Source: Paenibacillus sp. 19GGS1-52 (GTDB lineage: Bacteria; Bacillota; Bacilli; Paenibacillales; Paenibacillaceae). Taken from it: DNA of 64,000 bases. Below the pieces are notes generated by a model. It saw only the letters and a program-made list of their open reading frames with translations, was not told where the DNA came from and ran no database searches. The stretch covers positions 1,054,001 through 1,118,000 of the forward strand of contig NZ_CP059724.1 in the NCBI RefSeq assembly GCF_022369515.1, given 5' to 3'. Below are positions 60,737 through 64,000 of the stretch, in pieces (position 1 is the stretch's first letter; each line of letters begins with the position of its first letter). A program made the translations under genes and the position numbers.

Positions 60737-62662
60737 GTGCCCAGAGGCACGCATTATCTAGTTGGTGAAAGTCCAACCCAAGGAGGGGCCAAGCCACCTT
60801 GGTAGCTAGGATGCTTGCGCATGGAGAAATCTGTGTGTAAAAGCGCATCGACAAAAGTACCTGTCAGAGACAGGGCGAGCGACAATCCAGGCCGCAACAT
60901 GAAGTGAATCCTGCCGCGTCGTCAAAAAGGCCCTGCAAAGGGGAAAAGAGGGTGCCGAGTCTCGAGAATATAGACGAAGGCCATGGAAACTGTGCAGAAC
61001 TTGGAGCAGCAGTGAAGAATCCTCCGGCGTATAGGGAACGGCATGGGTTTGAAAGATAATGCAGTGAACTGGGGAGACCCTCCCCCACACGAATTTTTTT
61101 TTTTTTAGGAATCCGTAAAGAGACGCTCTATAAGTCCAAAAGACGAAGTGAAACGTCTGTGGGAAGGGAGTCCGAGGGGCTCATAGTACCGAAGAACCTA
61201 AGGACAACATAACCTTAGGGAGGGAAGGAGCCCTGCTTTGTTTATGCTTTTGGAGGAGGTACGAGTGAGTGAATGCCAACCGGCTAACGACACCCAAGGA
61301 AAAAGTTCAACAACTCCAAGAAAAGCTAGGTCATGCGGCCAAGGCGAACAAAAAGCGTAAATTCCATGCATTGTATGACAAGATCTATCGGTGGGATGTA
61401 CTGTGCGAAGCGTGGAAGCGAGTGAAAGCCAATAAGGGTGCCGCAGGAGTAGATGCCGTGACGCTAGCAGATATTGAGGAACAAGGAGAAATACCGTTTC
61501 TCAAGGCCTGTGAGCGAGAGCTTAAAGAAGGCAACTACCATCCGCAACCTGTACGGCGACACTATATCCCGAAGAAGGATGGCAAGCAAAGGCCATTAGG
61601 TATACCCACTGTGCGCGATCGAGTCCTACAGATGGCAACCAAACTAGTAATTGAGCCCATCTTTGAAGCCGACTTTGAGGAAGTATCCTTCGGTTTTCGC
61701 CCGAAACGAAGTGCTAAACAAGCGTTGGAACGTATTCGTAAAGCCTGCAACCGCAAAGGAAATTGGGTAGTCGACGTCGATATCCAAGGCTACTTCGACA
61801 ACATTAATCAAGAAAAGCTTATGAAATTGGTGCAAATGCGTATCAATGACAGGCGGATACTGAAATTAATGAGGAAGTGGCTACAAGCGGGAGTTATGGA
61901 AGAAGGAACGGTAAGACGCTCGGATTTAGGGACTCCGCAAGGAGGCGTGATTTCACCGCTCCTTGCGAATATCTATCTAAATTACTTCGACCAATTGTGG
62001 GAGAAACACGGGAAAGGAGTAGGGGAGCTCACGAGGTATGCAGACGACTTTGTAGTGGTTTGCAAAACGAAAAAGGACGCCGAACATGCGTATGAGCTCA
62101 TACGCAAAATCATGGAGCGTTTGGAGTTAACCCCACACCCGACCAAAACCCGCATTGTAGGATTATGGACGGGAGACGAAGGATTCGACTTCTTGGGGAT
62201 GCATCACCGAAAAACGAGAGCAGAAACATCCCAAGGCAAGGTGTACTACACCACACAACAGTGGCTAACGAAAAAGGCAGAGGAACGCATTCGAGAGGTG
62301 GTCAAAGAAAGATTGGCTCCCCCGAGCATGCGCTCGAAATCGTTTGCGGAACAGGTGAAATGGCTCAATCCAAAGATCCAAGGATGGAGAAATTATTACT
62401 ACACGAACTACAGCCAAAAGAGATTAGCCAAGTTGGACTGGTATATTTTGCAGCGATTAACCCGGTGGTATGCCAAGAAAAGACAACGTAGAAGATGGAT
62501 GGGTTCACTGAAAGAGGTTAGATATATTGCCGTCCAGTATGGACTTAAAACGCTATTGTAAACTGTATGCCCATGAATGACGAACATCGGAAAGCCGTAT
62601 GAGGGAAAACCTCACGTACGGTTTGATGAGGAGGGGCTGGTCAGGCCAGCCCTTTACTCTAG
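60737..62662 (+). mobile_element. Complete group II intron (class C-like) with RT
   Basis: The 5' end is GTGCCCAGAGGCACGC, then ATCTAGTTGGTGAAAGTCC (domain I). The reverse transcriptase lies in domain IV. Domain V is at about 62591-62624 (AAAGCCGTATGAGGG ... CGTACGGTTT, catalytic triad AGC). Domain VI (GGGGCTGG/CCAGCCC, bulged A in CTTTACTCT) follows, with the 3' end near 62662. Insertion directly behind a terminator and an endonuclease-less RT both fit class C introns. The last base pair AG is not the usual AY, so the 3' edge is uncertain by a few bases. Confidence 0.88.
61269..62561 (+). CDS. ltrA: Group II intron reverse transcriptase/maturase
   Basis: 430 residues from the GTG at 61269 (GGAGGAGGT eight bases before). 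RT blocks: [69 protein letters not shown] and the catalytic YADD in [13 protein letters not shown]. The maturase/DNA-binding tail (about 330-430) is [20 protein letters not shown]. No HNH endonuclease domain follows, as in short class C enzymes. It splices and reverse-transcribes its host intron. Confidence 0.92.
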   Translation: MNANRLTTPKEKVQQLQEKLGHAAKANKKRKFHALYDKIYRWDVLCEAWKRVKANKGAAGVDAVTLADIEEQGEIPFLKACERELKEGNYHPQPVRRHYIPKKDGKQRPLGIPTVRDRVLQMATKLVIEPIFEADFEEVSFGFRPKRSAKQALERIRKACNRKGNWVVDVDIQGYFDNINQEKLMKLVQMRINDRRILKLMRKWLQAGVMEEGTVRRSDLGTPQGGVISPLLANIYLNYFDQLWEKHGKGVGELTRYADDFVVVCKTKKDAEHAYELIRKIMERLELTPHPTKTRIVGLWTGDEGFDFLGMHHRKTRAETSQGKVYYTTQQWLTKKAEERIREVVKERLAPPSMRSKSFAEQVKWLNPKIQGWRNYYYTNYSQKRLAKLDWYILQRLTRWYAKKRQRRRWMGSLKEVRYIAVQYGLKTLL

Positions 62663-62696
62663 AGGAATGGATAATATTATTTCTATCTATTATTGG

Positions 62697-62702
62697 TATA
62701 AT
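62697..62702 (+). promoter_or_regulatory. Extended -10 promoter of the transporter gene
   Basis: TGG-TATAAT is an extended -10 element (TGN before TATAAT) 42 bases ahead of the start codon; no convincing -35 is seen. It lies in the 3' flank of the intron. Confidence 0.5.
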
Positions 62703-62743
62703 AAAACTCTGAGAAATTATAGAAAAAGTACGGGGGAGAAATA

Positions 62744-64000
62744 ATGGAACAGCAAGCGATTTGGGCGATTGGTATTTTCCTGCTGACTTATGGGCTGATC
62801 ATCTCCGAAAAGATTCACCGTACGATCCTGGCTATGGTTGGAGCAATACTCATGATAGGGCTGGGCATTCTCGACCAGGAAACCGCCTTGCGGCACATCG
62901 ATTTCAATACGCTGGGGTTGCTGGTGGGGATGATGATGATTGTTGGCATTACTGCGGATACAGGTGTGTTTAAATACGTAGCGGTGAAAGCGGCCAAAGT
63001 GTCCAAAGGCAAGCCGGAAAGAATACTGATTGCACTAATGGTTATTACAGCTGTGGCCTCTGCCTTCTTGGATAACGTTACAACGGTGCTTCTTATCGTT
63101 CCCGTTACCTTCAGTATTACGAAGCAGCTGCGCATCAATCCGCTACCATTTCTGATCTCACAGATTATCGCTTCTAATGTTGGCGGCACGGCAACACTGA
63201 TCGGCGACCCGCCTAACATTATGATCGGCAGTGCAGTGAAAGAGCTGACATTCATGTCATTTATCATGAATCTGGCACCGGTAATCATCATTATTGTTCT
63301 GGCGTACATTCCGGTATTCCTACTGCTGTTCCGCAAGCAAATCAGGTCGACACCTGAACTGCAGCAAAGCATTATGGAGATGGATGAGAAAGCGATGATT
63401 ACCGATCATAAGCTGCTGAAAAAATGTCTGATCGTACTGGGCCTCACTATTTCCGGTTTCTTCCTGCATCAGAGTCTGCATTTGGAGTCAGCTACGGTTG
63501 CCTTGGCAGGTGCATTTCTACTGCTGTTGTTGACCGGAGGGGAGAACATGCTGGAGAAGGCTTTTTACAGTGCAGAATGGATCACAATATTTTTCTTTAT
63601 CGGCTTGTTTGTTCTGGTAGGAGGTCTGGTGGAGACTGGTGTAGTTGCCAAGCTGGCAGCTAAGGCTGTTGAACTCACTGGCGGGAACCTGTTGGCCAGC
63701 TCCATGCTGATCCTGTGGATGAGTGCCATTACGTCTGCATTTCTGGATAATATTCCTTTTGTGGCTACGATGATTCCTTTGATTCAGGAAATGGGAAAGA
63801 TGGGGATTACGAATCTAGAACCATTGTGGTGGAGTTTGTCCTTGGGTGCTTGTCTGGGTGGGAATGGAACACTGATTGGTGCAAGTGCAAACCTGATCGT
63901 TGCTGGCCTGGCTGCCAAAGAAGGTCATCCGATTACGTTTATGAAGTATTTGAAGGTCGGTTTTCCGTTGATGATTCTATCCATTGCCATATCGAGTGTG
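62744..64000 (+). CDS. ArsB/NhaD-superfamily transporter, 3' end cut by window
   Basis: 419 codons remain open at the window edge, close to the usual length, so only a few codons are missing. The ATG at 62744 follows GGGGGAG. There are about 11 helices with SAFLDNVTTVLLIVPVTFSI and TSAFLDNIPFVATMIPLIQE as the two matched half-helix signature repeats, plus GGTATLIGDPPNIMIG and GNGTLIGASANLIVAG. This is the P-protein/NhaD/ArsB ion-transporter group (IT superfamily), but it differs clearly from the two ArsB proteins. Substrate could be Na+/H+, arsenite or an organic anion. Its promoter lies just 3' of the intron. Confidence 0.88.
   Translation, partial: MEQQAIWAIGIFLLTYGLIISEKIHRTILAMVGAILMIGLGILDQETALRHIDFNTLGLLVGMMMIVGITADTGVFKYVAVKAAKVSKGKPERILIALMVITAVASAFLDNVTTVLLIVPVTFSITKQLRINPLPFLISQIIASNVGGTATLIGDPPNIMIGSAVKELTFMSFIMNLAPVIIIIVLAYIPVFLLLFRKQIRSTPELQQSIMEMDEKAMITDHKLLKKCLIVLGLTISGFFLHQSLHLESATVALAGAFLLLLLTGGENMLEKAFYSAEWITIFFFIGLFVLVGGLVETGVVAKLAAKAVELTGGNLLASSMLILWMSAITSAFLDNIPFVATMIPLIQEMGKMGITNLEPLWWSLSLGACLGGNGTLIGASANLIVAGLAAKEGHPITFMKYLKVGFPLMILSIAISSV

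Noticed and set aside
1..64000. CRISPR array, rRNA or tRNA genes
   Set aside because: No regularly spaced repeats, cloverleaf or rRNA-like sequence was noticed on either strand.

Overview
The window looks like a chromosomal segment of a low-to-mid G+C, spore-forming Firmicute, most likely Paenibacillus or a close relative. The clues are strong AGGAGG-type ribosome binding sites, a YesM/YesN two-component pair beside a sugar ABC transporter, a secreted protein with a copper-amine-oxidase-type stalk domain, ABC-F and OpuC-type proteins, and MntR- and GlnR/TnrA-type operator sequences. The assignment rests on gene content only.

Layout. 1-5.3 kb: a 5'-cut PaaX-family regulator, a TrmO/TsaA-type tRNA methyltransferase, a VOC protein next to a decayed MarR gene, an ABC-F ATPase and a group II intron 5' remnant. 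5.3-13.9 kb: a complete-looking cyanuric acid (s-triazine ring) nitrogen-scavenging operon, preceded by one perfect and one near-perfect GlnR/TnrA box. Its order is biuret hydrolase, lipoprotein/ATPase/permease ABC importer, AtzD-type cyanuric acid amidohydrolase, cupin, PucR-type regulator, AtzF-type allophanate hydrolase. 13.9-16.6 kb: a TetR regulator divergent from an MBL-fold hydrolase and an SDR. 16.7-21.6 kb: a histidine kinase remnant, then an arsenic island. On the minus strand this holds arsM, an arsN-like acetyltransferase and a Cys-rich MarR regulator sharing twin operators; on the plus strand it holds arsR, arsB, arsC and a tyrosine-phosphatase-like gene. 21.7-25.5 kb: two SDRs, a fluoride riboswitch driving a CLC-F transporter, and a truncated oxalate decarboxylase.

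25.5-35.8 kb: a MidA-like methyltransferase with TPRs, a small membrane protein, an NRAMP transporter (mntH) behind an MntR box, and a sugar ABC transporter divergent from its YesM/YesN-like two-component system. 35.8-45 kb: a signalling island with CheY, CheX, a LOV-domain hybrid kinase lacking its phospho-accepting His, an HPt protein, a Cache/PAS kinase, two response regulators (one with HD-GYP) and CheR. 45-48.7 kb: a BusR-like regulator (GntR HTH plus RCK_C) upstream of an OpuC-type osmolyte importer. 48.8-56 kb: an HD-GYP protein, a lipoprotein/response regulator/histidine kinase operon, a cell-wall amidase and a luciferase-like oxidoreductase. 56-64 kb: a second arsB, a PQQ-type beta-propeller protein, a duplicated helical protein with a stalk domain, a complete group II intron inserted just after a terminator, and an ArsB/NhaD-type transporter running off the end.

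How the parts fit. The strongest functional unit is the cyanurate operon. Import, ring opening, biuret hydrolysis and allophanate hydrolysis would release three NH3 and CO2 per ring, and nitrogen control is written in its leader. The arsenic region combines efflux, arsenate reduction and methylation/acetylation under what look like two separate sensors. Several genes have recognisable leader control (fluoride riboswitch, MntR box, TetR and putative MarR/BusR operators). Decay is scattered through the window: a MarR gene, a kinase C-terminus, an oxdC N-terminus and an intron fragment.
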